In this document: positions 7,992-15,888 of the stretch, one piece after another
Layout of the letters: the number at the start of each line of letters is the position of its first letter
How positions within the stretch are numbered: position 1 is the first letter of the stretch
Source of the DNA: an uncultured Veillonella sp.
Lineage (GTDB): Bacteria; Bacillota; Negativicutes; Veillonellales; Veillonellaceae
Length of the DNA: 54,033 nt
Direction of reading: 5' to 3'
Assembly: GCA_915066865.1 (NCBI GenBank)
Contig: CAJZEE010000005.1
Location: forward strand, 1-54,033
The notes under the pieces: model-generated
What the model saw: the letters and a program-made list of their open reading frames with translations, nothing else
Database searches by the model: none
Told to the model about the DNA's origin: nothing
Position numbers and translations under genes: made by a program

Positions 7992-8648
7992 TTAGTGAAA
8001 GCTTGGTTTATCGAAGTGTGTACCTGGCTCACCTACGCCGATGCTTGTGCGGTGGAAAGGAGTTTCATCCGCAGCATGTAAGATATCAAAGATGGCTTTT
8101 ACCACAGCTTCGCGTGAAACTTGGGCATCGTTGAATTGAGCCCCTTCAGGGATGAGTTCGTAATCGGTTTTTTCTGGATCATTATAAAGCCATGTGAGGC
8201 GCAAAATAGTGTAATTTAAATTGGATTCGCGCAATACGTTACGAGCTTGACGCTCACCTTGAACATAGCTAATCGGCAAGTTATCGAAGGTCCATTTTTC
8301 AAGTGCTACGGGGAATTCACCAGAAAGGCCAGCCATGGAAACGCCGATAACACGGCGTACATTTTTACGGCTCAATACTTTCACGATGGACGCCATATCA
8401 CTGCCGGATTCCATAGAACCTACAAATACAACCTCCGCATTTGTTACAGCTTGTTCTAACTTAGCAGGGTTTTGAAAAGAACCTTCAATCACTGTAACAC
8501 GTTCATGGTCGATAATCTCTGGAGGTATACGTGTTTTCAACTGACGACCATATAATGTAATGTGCATATCTGTATATGTTAATAGTGTAGCAGTCAACTT
8601 TTGAGCTATTTGGCCCGCAGCTCCTAAAATCGTAATATACTTATACAT
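7992..8648 (-). CDS. NAD(P)-binding (NmrA/SDR-like) protein
   Basis: A 218-residue Rossmann-fold protein of the atypical short-chain dehydrogenase type. The N-terminal dinucleotide motif ITILGAAGQIAQKL is readable. Later SMAGLSGEFP and the region around SYVQGERQARNVL resemble NmrA-like or NAD(P)H-binding epimerases. The classical Tyr-x3-Lys pair is not evident, so it may bind the cofactor as a sensor or use a different substrate. A strong AGGAGG site precedes the ATG. It is transcribed alone, upstream of the small ORF on the same strand. Substrate unknown. Confidence 0.75.
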   Translation of the reverse strand: MYKYITILGAAGQIAQKLTATLLTYTDMHITLYGRQLKTRIPPEIIDHERVTVIEGSFQNPAKLEQAVTNAEVVFVGSMESGSDMASIVKVLSRKNVRRVIGVSMAGLSGEFPVALEKWTFDNLPISYVQGERQARNVLRESNLNYTILRLTWLYNDPEKTDYELIPEGAQFNDAQVSREAVVKAIFDILHAADETPFHRTSIGVGEPGTHFDKPSFH

Positions 8649-8755
8649 AAAAAAGACCTCCTATGTTCGGGCATAAATATTTGATGAAATTTTAACATAC
8701 ATATATGACAAATAGGTGAGAAAAATTATAGAAATCTTTATAAGATTTTCATAAT

Positions 8756-9277
8756 TTAATTGATGCTTAAAATTTCTTTTGTTGTTTTTAGCTGCGCAAA
8801 TCGATTTTGCCAAATTTTTTCTTTGTAAAAGGATAGGATTTTATCTGCTGGTAGATGCTCATTGTCAAAGGTTGAGATAGCATCTTCGACGATGGTGATT
8901 TTATAACCATATTCAAAGCCTACTTTCACAGAGGTATCAATGCAAAATTCCACCTGCATTCCTACGAATGTTAAATCGGTAATACTTTTGCTATCTAAAT
9001 ACTCCTTTAACTCACTATCTTTGAAGATACTGTTGTAATATTTATTGAAGATCTTTTCGTTTTTTTGAGGTTTTAATTCGTGATAGACTTGCCAATTATC
9101 ACTGCCTGTTGCTAATAAACCTTCATCTTCAGAGTGTCTGATAAAAATTACTTCTATATTTTGATCTCTGAAATGTTGAATGATTGCTTTTGTATTTGCG
9201 ATAAGCCTTTTTGCATCGTAAGGATTTTCGTTAACTAAGCCTTCTTGTATATCGATTACGATTAATGCTTGTGCCAT
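8756..9277 (-). CDS. Cysteine hydrolase, isochorismatase family
   Basis: A 173-residue isochorismatase-like hydrolase. The usual catalytic Asp is in the N-terminal ALIVIDIQEG, a Lys is in IFNKYYNSIF, and the nucleophilic Cys is in VGMQVEFCIDTSVK followed by a VEDA(I)STFD stretch, which matches the family triad layout. Members hydrolyse nicotinamide, ureidoglycolate-type amides or isochorismate; nothing here decides the substrate. The start has AAAGGA before the ATG. It appears monocistronic. Confidence 0.85.
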   Translation of the reverse strand: MAQALIVIDIQEGLVNENPYDAKRLIANTKAIIQHFRDQNIEVIFIRHSEDEGLLATGSDNWQVYHELKPQKNEKIFNKYYNSIFKDSELKEYLDSKSITDLTFVGMQVEFCIDTSVKVGFEYGYKITIVEDAISTFDNEHLPADKILSFYKEKIWQNRFAQLKTTKEILSIN

Positions 9278-9406
9278 GATATATTTCCTTTTTTATTCGT
9301 AAATAAGTATCTATGCGCATTATATCATAAGTATATAATAAGAAAAGGAAGAAAGAAGTATCATAGATGTTGATAGTAATTTTAAAGGGTGCTGTAAAAT
9401 TTAATG

Positions 9407-9435
9407 TTGAATTTACGCGATAATTTAACTACAAT
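9407..9435 (+). promoter_or_regulatory. Promoter of the toxin-antitoxin operon
   Basis: TTGAAT (9407-9412), a 17-base spacer and TACAAT (9430-9435) form a good sigma-70 promoter. A dyad, TAGTGATA (9435-9442) with TATCACTA (9466-9473), follows at the start of the transcript. It could be the autorepression site typical of such operons, or an RNA hairpin. Confidence 0.65.
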
Positions 9436-9494
9436 AGTGATAAGATATTAGAAAAATGAGTAGTATATCACTAAAGTACTCTGGAGGTGATAGT

Positions 9495-9740
9495 ATGCCG
9501 AATATAAAACCTATTTCAGATTTACGAAACTATTCTGAAGTTTTACGTGATGTTACTATAGATAGTCCCGTATTCTTAACTAAAAATGGTAGAGGCCGAT
9601 ATGCAATTATGGATATTCAAGATTATGAACGTCTAATGGCTACGATAAAACTTATGGGCGCTTTAGAGACAGGTCGTAAATCTGGTGAAGAACAAGGCTG
9701 GATTTCATCAGAGCAACTAAAGACTGAATTGGGGATTTAA
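9495..9740 (+). CDS. Type II antitoxin, Phd/YefM family
   Basis: 81 residues from the ATG at 9495, chosen because CTGGAGGTGATAGT places an ideal GGAGG site before it; the longer frame from 9456 has no such site. The N-terminal MPNIKPISDLRNYSEVL and the pattern PVFLTKNGRGRYAIMDIQDYERL are typical of Phd/YefM antitoxins, which bind their own operator with the N-terminal part and wrap the toxin with the C-terminal part. The stop is followed within two bases by the toxin start. Likely function: neutralise the ParE/RelE-type toxin and repress the operon together with it. Confidence 0.9.
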   Translation: MPNIKPISDLRNYSEVLRDVTIDSPVFLTKNGRGRYAIMDIQDYERLMATIKLMGALETGRKSGEEQGWISSEQLKTELGI

Positions 9741-9742
9741 TT

Positions 9743-10063
9743 ATGAATAATCAAATTAGCTATGCACCAAAAGCACGAGAAGATTTGCTAGAAATAAAAT
9801 CTTTTATAGAAGAAGAAACCGGTGATATTGAGTTAGCTAAGAAAACCGTTTTGGATATAGTAACTACGAATGATTCGTTGAGTATATTTCCAGAAATGGG
9901 GCAGCGATTATTGATTAATCTAGGAAGTAAAATTGAATACAGATATTTACTTTGTCATAATTATTTAAGTTTTTACCGTTATTTAGATCGGACTATCTAT
10001 ATTGATAGAATATTAAACAGTAGACGTAATTATCTTAGAATATTATTAGATGAAGTACATTAG
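9743..10063 (+). CDS. Type II toxin, RelE/ParE superfamily
   Basis: A 106-residue protein with the superfamily layout: N-terminal ISYAPKAREDLLEIKSFIEEE helices, a central FPEMGQRL turn, and a C-terminal strand YRYLLCHNYLSFYRYLDRTIYIDRI followed by LNSRRNYLRILL. ParE-type members poison gyrase and RelE-type members cleave mRNA on the ribosome. The sequence alone does not decide which, although the FYRY...IDRILNSRRNY ending is common in ParE-like proteins. It is co-transcribed with the antitoxin gene two bases upstream. Confidence 0.88.
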   Translation: MNNQISYAPKAREDLLEIKSFIEEETGDIELAKKTVLDIVTTNDSLSIFPEMGQRLLINLGSKIEYRYLLCHNYLSFYRYLDRTIYIDRILNSRRNYLRILLDEVH

Positions 10064-10068
10064 TTCTT

Positions 10069-10102
10069 AAAAGCACTATCATTAATAGATGGTGCTTTTT
10101 TT
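10069..10102 (+). terminator. Terminator of the toxin-antitoxin operon
   Basis: AAAAGCACTATC and GATGGTGCTTTT pair around a 7-base loop with one wobble, followed by a seven-T run. It begins six bases after the toxin stop codon. Confidence 0.9.
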
Positions 10103-10140
10103 ATGGGCTTTACTTGAAGTCCCTTGATAGTCTCTAGGCT

Positions 10141-10168
10141 TTCACAAATTCTCGAAGAATGATAAAAT
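10141..10168 (+). promoter_or_regulatory. Likely promoter of the ECF transporter operon
   Basis: TTCACA (10141-10146), a 16-base spacer and TAAAAT (10163-10168) preceded by TGA, an extended -10 element. The ATG follows 35 bases later. Confidence 0.5.
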
Positions 10169-10203
10169 AAATCCATATATATTTTTATAGAAATGAGGCT
10201 ATT

Positions 10204-11829
10204 ATGGAACGGATTCAGGATCTTGTGTACACGCATGTGCAGGGTGGCCAGTTTAGATGGGTTACTGTTAGCACATTGATGCTCGCATTGGGCACGATTT
10301 TGCATTTGGTAAGCCCTAGTGTGGCTGGGGTAACGCCGAACTGGACGATTGCTACGTACTGCGTAGCTATTTTATTGACTCGTCCTAGTTTGAGTCAAAC
10401 CTTGGGGATTGGCCTCGTGGCGGCCCTCATCAACGTATTGACGTCTAAGTCAGCGTTCCCTTATGGCAACTTGTTGTCTGAGCCAGGTGGTGCTTTGACG
10501 GCGGCTCTCGTAACGCGCGCTATGTTGTCCATGAAGTTCCGTAAAATTGGTGGTTTTGATTTAACGCCTGTCGTGTCTGGCTTTTTAGCAACTGTTGTAT
10601 CTGGTGGTATCTTTGTTACTATTTTGTGGCAAGTGCTTGGGTTGCCAAATAATGTGTACATGTACGGCATGTGGCCATTGGTACTTATCGTAGGGGCCTT
10701 GAATGGTGCCATTACACCAATCTTGTATATTCCGGCACAACGTCTATTTTCTAAACGTGGTATGTTGCCAAATGCGGACCAATTGACATCTGATCATAGT
10801 CGCTTGACTATCTTGCCTGAGCGCCAAGCTAAAATATCCATTGAGCACGTAAATTACTATCATCCTAAGGCAACTACTCCATCCCTTGAAAATATCAATC
10901 TCGATGTAAATGAAGGTGACTTCCTCGTTGTCACAGGTCCTGCCGGTTGTGGTAAAAGTACCCTTTGCATGGCGATGGTAGGGGCGGTGCCTAAATTCTA
11001 TGGTGGACGTCTAGAAGGCATGGTCTTCGTAGATGGTCATGCGACTACGCAAATGGAAATCCCAGAACTAGCGAACCATATCGGTGTAGTTCTAGCCGAC
11101 TACGATACACAGCTCGTAACGATGACTGTTCGTGAAGAAGTGGCCTTTGCTATGGAAAACCGCGGTTATGACCGTGAAACTATTAAAGCTCGTTCTGAAG
11201 AGGTGTTTAAGCAAGTTGGCCTCGTAGGCTTAGAAGACCGCAAGATTACAAGTTTGTCTGGTGGTCAACGCCAACGTTTAGCTATCGCTTCCGTATTGGC
11301 TACGAATCCAACCGTACTTGTTCTTGATGAACCGACTAGCTCTCTCGATCCAGATGGGACCGCAGAATTATATCGCCTCGTAGGTGACTTGAACCAAAAA
11401 CACGGTATCACCGTTGTCGTTATCGACCATGATTTGCATGCCGTATTGCCGTACGCTAACCGCATGGCCCTCATGGTAAATGGTTCTATCGCCTGTGATG
11501 ACGATGTACCGACTACGCTTCGTTACATGTACGAGCACAATATTCATGTCGATGCCTTGCCATCCGTGTTTACAACCTATATGGAATTGGAACAAGCCGG
11601 CTTTCACAGTGATGAACCTTGGCTCAGCATCGACTCTGCTATCAAGGGCTTGCACCAAATTGAAATGGCTCATGCAATACAAACCGAGGTGCATGGTAAA
11701 AGCAACTCTCTAGCTAATCAAAGAAATACAGTAGATAATCTTGCTGATCAATCTAATATAGTAGAAAATAGACAACCAGTTCAACGCGTTGATGATGTAC
11801 CAGGAAAGGACGGTGGCGCTCATGCTTAA
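10204..11829 (+). CDS. ECF-type transporter: S-like membrane domain fused to ATPase
   Basis: 541 residues in two parts. Residues 1 to about 185 hold about five hydrophobic segments and resemble the substrate-binding S component of energy-coupling factor transporters. Residues about 210-450 are an ABC ATPase with Walker A GPAGCGKST (245-253), signature LSGGQ (351-355) and DEPTSSLD (375-382). A poorly conserved, Asn/Gln-rich tail follows (about 490-541). S and A components are normally separate polypeptides; here no stop codon or ribosome site interrupts the frame. The next genes are a second ATPase and EcfT, so the operon encodes a complete dedicated (group I style) importer. The substrate, probably a vitamin, amino acid or metal chelate, cannot be told from the sequence. 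Confidence 0.85.
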   Translation: MERIQDLVYTHVQGGQFRWVTVSTLMLALGTILHLVSPSVAGVTPNWTIATYCVAILLTRPSLSQTLGIGLVAALINVLTSKSAFPYGNLLSEPGGALTAALVTRAMLSMKFRKIGGFDLTPVVSGFLATVVSGGIFVTILWQVLGLPNNVYMYGMWPLVLIVGALNGAITPILYIPAQRLFSKRGMLPNADQLTSDHSRLTILPERQAKISIEHVNYYHPKATTPSLENINLDVNEGDFLVVTGPAGCGKSTLCMAMVGAVPKFYGGRLEGMVFVDGHATTQMEIPELANHIGVVLADYDTQLVTMTVREEVAFAMENRGYDRETIKARSEEVFKQVGLVGLEDRKITSLSGGQRQRLAIASVLATNPTVLVLDEPTSSLDPDGTAELYRLVGDLNQKHGITVVVIDHDLHAVLPYANRMALMVNGSIACDDDVPTTLRYMYEHNIHVDALPSVFTTYMELEQAGFHSDEPWLSIDSAIKGLHQIEMAHAIQTEVHGKSNSLANQRNTVDNLADQSNIVENRQPVQRVDDVPGKDGGAHA

Positions 11830-12634
11830 GGTTGAAAACATCCGTTTTGGCTATGTGCCAGCCGTAGATATTTTCCGAGACGTGACTTTCACCATCGAAG
11901 GAGGCGAATATATCGCTATTGGTGGTCGTAATGGTTGCGGCAAAACGACTATTACGCGTTTGCTCGTAGGCCTCGAAAAGGCTAGGGAAGGCCACATGTA
12001 TTATAATGGCAGAGATATTATGTCCATGCCGCCGTCTAAACGGGGGCAATTTATCGGCTACGTATTTCAACAGCCAGATCGCCAAATGTTCAGACCTACC
12101 GTAGCCACAGAGGTTGCCTTCGGACCTGAGTCCTTGGGGCGCAGTAAAGCCGAAGTGAAGCGTATCGTTGATGAAGTATTGGCGCGCACAGGCATCGGTC
12201 ATTTGCGTGAAGCCTATCCTCCAACATTGCGCCGCGGTGAAAAGCAACGTGTTGCCATTGCTTCTGCGCTGGCTATGCAGTCTAAAATCCTCATACTTGA
12301 CGAACCAACCAGTGGTCAAGATGGTAAGGAAACTAAAGAGCTATTAGCACTATTGCGTCAGCTTAATTCAGAAGGTATCACAATCCTTCTTATTACCCAT
12401 GATATGGAAATCATGGCTAGCGAATGTAGTCGTGCTATCATTATGGGCAACCAAACCGTAGCCTTCGACGGTAGTCCAGAAGAATTATTCAAAAAATCTA
12501 CGGATGAATTGCAAGACCTAGGCCTTACGAAGCCGCCAAGTGTGGAACTTTCACTAGCGGTACCATCCTTAGGTTATTGCAAATCTATGGATGAATTGAA
12601 ATCTAAGTTAGTGGCTCAGTTGAGCGGAAAATAG
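11822..12634 (+). CDS. Energy-coupling factor ATPase (second A subunit)
   Basis: 270 residues from the ATG at 11822, chosen because GGAAAGGA lies a little upstream and the product then begins MLKVENIRFGYVP, the normal ATPase start. Walker A is GGRNGCGKTT and Walker B is ILILDEPTSGQD. The signature position reads LRRGEKQRVAIASAL, where LSGGE/LSGGQ is usual, so Ser-Gly is replaced by Arg-Arg. An altered signature in one of two ECF ATPases can make the corresponding ATP site weak. The start overlaps the end of the fusion gene by eight bases, so translation is coupled. Confidence 0.88.
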   Translation: MLKVENIRFGYVPAVDIFRDVTFTIEGGEYIAIGGRNGCGKTTITRLLVGLEKAREGHMYYNGRDIMSMPPSKRGQFIGYVFQQPDRQMFRPTVATEVAFGPESLGRSKAEVKRIVDEVLARTGIGHLREAYPPTLRRGEKQRVAIASALAMQSKILILDEPTSGQDGKETKELLALLRQLNSEGITILLITHDMEIMASECSRAIIMGNQTVAFDGSPEELFKKSTDELQDLGLTKPPSVELSLAVPSLGYCKSMDELKSKLVAQLSGK

Positions 12635-12643
12635 GAGGGACAT

Positions 12644-13312
12644 ATGGAACGTTTAGTACCGTTAACAAAAATCTTGATGACCCTCGCTGTATCCGTGTGG
12701 GCCATCCTGTTGCGCGACTGGGCATCGCTATTGGCATTAGTTGTAGTAGAACTCGGTGTATTGTTTTTGGCAGGTTTGTTATTCAAACAACGCAAAGCCG
12801 TGTTGGCATTAACTAGCTTTGCTGTATTTCTTGGCCTCATCCAATTCCTCGGTAGCGGCGATGTAACATCTGCCATCGTATCCGGCTTGCGAATGTTGGC
12901 TATGACACTTGTCTTTATAGGCCTGTTGGCAACTACAAAATTACAAGATCTTACGGCCGCGCTCGTAACACAATGTAAAATTCCTTACGAATATGCATTT
13001 ATGTTCACTGCCGCACTTCGCTTTGTGCCTGACTTCATTGCTGAAAGCCATGCTGTACAAGAGGCGCAAGCTTGCCGTGGCTTATCTCTAGAAGGCAACT
13101 TCATTAAGCGCATCAAATCCTATGCATCTGTTATCCAACCATTGCTATTAAAATCCTTGGGACGCTCCGAAACAATGGCGTTATCCTTGGAACTACGTGG
13201 TTTTGGGGGCCCTACACACAGCTTTGCTGCATCCGTAGGATTGAAAAGAATCGACTATAATGTTATTAGTGCTTTAATTGTTATTACAATACTTTTATTT
13301 GTTATTGTGTAA
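12644..13312 (+). CDS. ecfT: Energy-coupling factor transmembrane protein EcfT
   Basis: A 222-residue membrane protein of the CbiQ/EcfT family with about five membrane segments. The two ATPase-coupling helices carry the expected Ala/Arg-Gly motifs, readable as QACRGLSLEG and LELRGFGG. It bridges the S domain to the two ATPase domains. It begins nine bases after the second ATPase gene and has a strong AGGAGG site. It is the last gene of the operon; a terminator hairpin lies about 140 bases downstream. Confidence 0.9.
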   Translation: MERLVPLTKILMTLAVSVWAILLRDWASLLALVVVELGVLFLAGLLFKQRKAVLALTSFAVFLGLIQFLGSGDVTSAIVSGLRMLAMTLVFIGLLATTKLQDLTAALVTQCKIPYEYAFMFTAALRFVPDFIAESHAVQEAQACRGLSLEGNFIKRIKSYASVIQPLLLKSLGRSETMALSLELRGFGGPTHSFAASVGLKRIDYNVISALIVITILLFVIV

Positions 13313-13664
13313 TTTTCCTATAAATCAAGTAAGAGTATAATTTTGCTTCTATAGAAATGTATTAGCTCTAATAGTTATAATAAAAAATATGATGAAAGTA
13401 TATAAGTAAAATAAGAGCTTTTTACTTATATATGCTTCAAAATGTATATGCTGAGTGGTAAAAAACGTTGTTTTTACCACTCAATTTTGTTGTATTGGGG
13501 ATATAGATGTAAAATATGTAATTTTTACTTCTTAAAAATGCAGAATGTGAAATGGTATGTTATACAAATAGTTCGTCCTTTTTCTTGCATATGTGGTCTC
13601 TTTTTATATATTATGTTAAATAGAAATAATATTTTTAGGATACCTACAGTTTTGAGGAATACTT
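13313..13664. other. AT-rich intergenic region after ecfT
   Basis: This 352-base gap contains the terminator at 13452-13490 and otherwise AT-rich sequence with no supported gene. An ATG-initiated frame of 76 codons crosses it, but it runs through the terminator hairpin and has no recognisable protein features. The GNAT gene has a GAGG site at its end. Confidence 0.7.
13452..13490 (+). terminator. Terminator of the ECF operon
   Basis: TGAGTGGTAAAAA (13452-13464) and TTTTTACCACTCA (13471-13483) form a perfect 13-bp stem followed by ATTTTGTTG. Confidence 0.75.
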
Positions 13665-14165
13665 ATGAGTGAATTAGTAATACGACCAATTACAAGGAAT
13701 GATATAGCCCCTTGTTTAGATATTTACAACTATGAGGTTGTGAACGGCGTAGCCACGCTTGATCTTGAACCGCGCACGTTGCCAGAGTGGCAGGAATGGT
13801 ATGAATCTCATAGCGATGAGCATCATCCTATTGTGGTAGGTACCGTTGATGGAATTGTAGCAGGTTATGCATCGCTTTCACCATATAGACCTAAAGAGGC
13901 CTATAAAAGTACCGTCGAATTATCTATCTATATCCATCAAGATTATCGCGGTAGGGGGATCGCTACACAACTGATGGCTCATATTTTAGAAATAGCAAAA
14001 AATGATCCATTATTGCACAATGTGGTATCCGTTATTACGGCTGGCAATGAAGGCAGCACCAAGTTACACGCGCGATTTGGCTTTACCTATTGTGGTCTAA
14101 CGCCTCAAGTTGGATTCAAACATGGTAAATATCAGGATACCGAAACATACGCATTATTGGTATAA
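13665..14165 (+). CDS. GNAT acetyltransferase, phosphinothricin/methionine-sulfone acetyltransferase-like
   Basis: A 166-residue GNAT enzyme. The N-terminus (IRPITRNDIAPCLDIYNYEV) and the acetyl-CoA pyrophosphate loop region DYRGRGIATQLM are clear. The layout, including LSPYRPKEAYKSTVELSIYI and the C-terminal VGFKHGKYQDTETYAL, closely resembles the Pat/MddA/YncA group that acetylates phosphinothricin, methionine sulfoximine or methionine sulfone. Natural substrates of this group are uncertain. GAGG precedes the ATG. It has no obvious operon partner; hisJ follows 100 bases later on the same strand. Confidence 0.88.
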   Translation: MSELVIRPITRNDIAPCLDIYNYEVVNGVATLDLEPRTLPEWQEWYESHSDEHHPIVVGTVDGIVAGYASLSPYRPKEAYKSTVELSIYIHQDYRGRGIATQLMAHILEIAKNDPLLHNVVSVITAGNEGSTKLHARFGFTYCGLTPQVGFKHGKYQDTETYALLV

Positions 14166-14265
14166 TAATTAGTATAGTAAAATATATAAATTAATACGTT
14201 ATACCAATGATGTATAGATTATAGATAAGGATTCGCCAGGGGTTAGGGCGAATAGGGGTGATTGA

Positions 14266-15129
14266 ATGAACATGAAAGATGAACGGCAGTTCGTTGGATA
14301 TAGTAAGTATCGCAGCCGTCTCGTGGACGGTCATGTGCATACGGAATTGTGTCCACATGGTAGTGGGGACCGAACTGCGATGATGATTGAGAAGGCCATC
14401 GAGTTGCGTATCGAAAAGGTATGTCTTACAGAACATGCACCATTGCCAACAGCTTTTGCTGCAGAATACGGTGGTGATAAAAAGGCCTATGACACAGCGT
14501 CTTTGAAATTAAATGAAGTTGATACTTACTTAGAGTTGGGTCGTCAATTACAACGTGCGTATGGCACACATATCGATATTTCTCTCGGTTTTGAAGTCGA
14601 TTATATTCCAGGCTTTGAATCAGACATTCAAGAGTTCTTGGATCGCTATGGTCCGTTGACAGATGATAATATTTTATCCGTTCACTTTATGGAAGGCGTT
14701 AATAATACCTTTTACTGCTTAGACTACAGTCCTGAAGAATTTGAAAAAGGGTTCGGGCCGTGGATTGAAAAACAATATGAGTTATATTACAAATATTACT
14801 CCACCGTGCGACAAGCCGTGCGTGCTGACCTCGGTGAATATACACCTAAACGTATTGGGCACTTTGATTTAATCAAGAAATACCAACATCACTTTGGTTT
14901 TGAACGTCATTTAGATCGTCGCAATGCGCAGGTGGTAAGCGATATTTTGCATATCATGCGTGTCCAAGGTCGCGAGCTAGACTACAACATGAGTGGCTTC
15001 TTCAAACCAGACTGCCGTGAAATGTACCCAAGTCGCTTCATCCAAGGCATGGCGGCTATCATTGGTGTGCCATTTGTATTGGGCTCTGATGCACATAGCG
15101 TGGCAGATATAGAAAATGTTTGGGGCTAG
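14266..15129 (+). CDS. hisJ: Histidinol-phosphatase, PHP family
   Basis: A 287-residue PHP-domain phosphatase. Metal ligands are visible in VDGHVHTELCPHG (His23, His25), TEHAPLP, the central ILSVHFMEG and the C-terminal GSDAHSVADIENV. It removes phosphate from L-histidinol phosphate, the step before HisD. Its place upstream of the his cluster supports this over other PHP roles. The ATG follows an AGGGGTGATTGA site. The downstream ORF begins at or just after its stop codon. Confidence 0.9.
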   Translation: MNMKDERQFVGYSKYRSRLVDGHVHTELCPHGSGDRTAMMIEKAIELRIEKVCLTEHAPLPTAFAAEYGGDKKAYDTASLKLNEVDTYLELGRQLQRAYGTHIDISLGFEVDYIPGFESDIQEFLDRYGPLTDDNILSVHFMEGVNNTFYCLDYSPEEFEKGFGPWIEKQYELYYKYYSTVRQAVRADLGEYTPKRIGHFDLIKKYQHHFGFERHLDRRNAQVVSDILHIMRVQGRELDYNMSGFFKPDCREMYPSRFIQGMAAIIGVPFVLGSDAHSVADIENVWG

Positions 15130-15133
15130 AGTG

Positions 15134-15598
15134 ATGAGAAAGTTTTGGTTTGGGTTTATTATTTTGATTACTTTAATAACAGCTTTTATAGCTTTTATGT
15201 TTTATCATGAACCATCATCAGATGAGCTGGTTGGCCGTAGTGTAGTTTTAGAGTTTGGGCCTAAGAATGAAATTTATATTAGCAAATTGGGTAGCCAATT
15301 TATTGTATCTGATACTAGTTTCTCTAACTCTAAATTTCCTTATTTCTTTGATGCCTTTGTAGAGAAAGATAAGGCTGGCAGCTCGTATCTATACTTATTA
15401 TGTAAGGATAATATGATTGTCTTTGATAATAATATGAATTGTATTCTATTCTTCTCCAAACAAAACCAAGAGTCCAAAGCTTTATTGGATCATGTTCGGA
15501 AGTATTATCATTTTGATGAAAGTAAAACGAAGTATAAGATGGAAGACTTAGATGAAGTTGATAGGTCTATATATCTATCGTTACAAAGTCAAAATTAA
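15134..15598 (+). CDS. Hypothetical membrane-anchored protein
   Basis: 154 residues from the ATG at 15134, four bases after the hisJ stop codon. A longer frame starts at 15116 inside hisJ, but MRKFWFGF is the more usual anchor start. Residues about 4-24 form one strongly hydrophobic segment (WFGFIILITLITAFIAFMF). The rest is soluble, with many charged and aromatic residues, and would face the outside of the inner membrane. I do not recognise a family. The base composition is more AT-rich than the his genes on either side, and no histidine-related function is apparent. It may be co-transcribed with hisJ. Confidence 0.6.
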   Translation: MRKFWFGFIILITLITAFIAFMFYHEPSSDELVGRSVVLEFGPKNEIYISKLGSQFIVSDTSFSNSKFPYFFDAFVEKDKAGSSYLYLLCKDNMIVFDNNMNCILFFSKQNQESKALLDHVRKYYHFDESKTKYKMEDLDEVDRSIYLSLQSQN

Positions 15599-15680
15599 TC
15601 CTTAATTATATGTATTTAACTATACTTATAAAAGGATGTAAGCCATAGGCGTAGTGTCTTTATATTAATAATGTGAAATC

Positions 15681-15721
15681 ATAACGGTTCTATTGACAAT
15701 TCTATAGAACCGTTATATTAT
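15681..15721 (+). promoter_or_regulatory. Promoter of the his operon with overlapping palindrome
   Basis: TTGACA (15693-15698), exactly 17 bases, then TATTAT (15716-15721) make a strong promoter. A perfect 13-bp dyad, ATAACGGTTCTAT (15681-15693) and ATAGAACCGTTAT (15704-15716) with a 10-base centre, covers the -35 and spacer. That is an ideal place for a repressor. The predicted transcript has a leader of about 160 bases before hisZG, with no T-box features. Confidence 0.7.
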
Positions 15722-15888
15722 AGTTTCATACTTTAGCTAGATAAAGCGATAAAATAGAAAAGTATCGATATAAGTAGAATTTTTCTCATAGTAAATAGAA
15801 GATTTATATAACGCATTTAAAACTAGTTATATGATGCTTTCATAGACAAGAGAACTAATAAGACGAAATGATAGAAAGGATGTTTACG

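Noticed and set aside
13442..13672. A 76-codon open frame between ecfT and the GNAT gene
   Set aside because: It runs through the perfect terminator hairpin at 13452-13483, is rich in Cys, Tyr and Phe as in translated AT-rich DNA, overlaps the GNAT start and shows no family motif.
15599..15888. T-box or histidine leader peptide upstream of hisZG
   Set aside because: No T-box core (GGTGGTACCGCG-like) or His-codon run is present; only the promoter, the palindrome and AT-rich sequence are seen.
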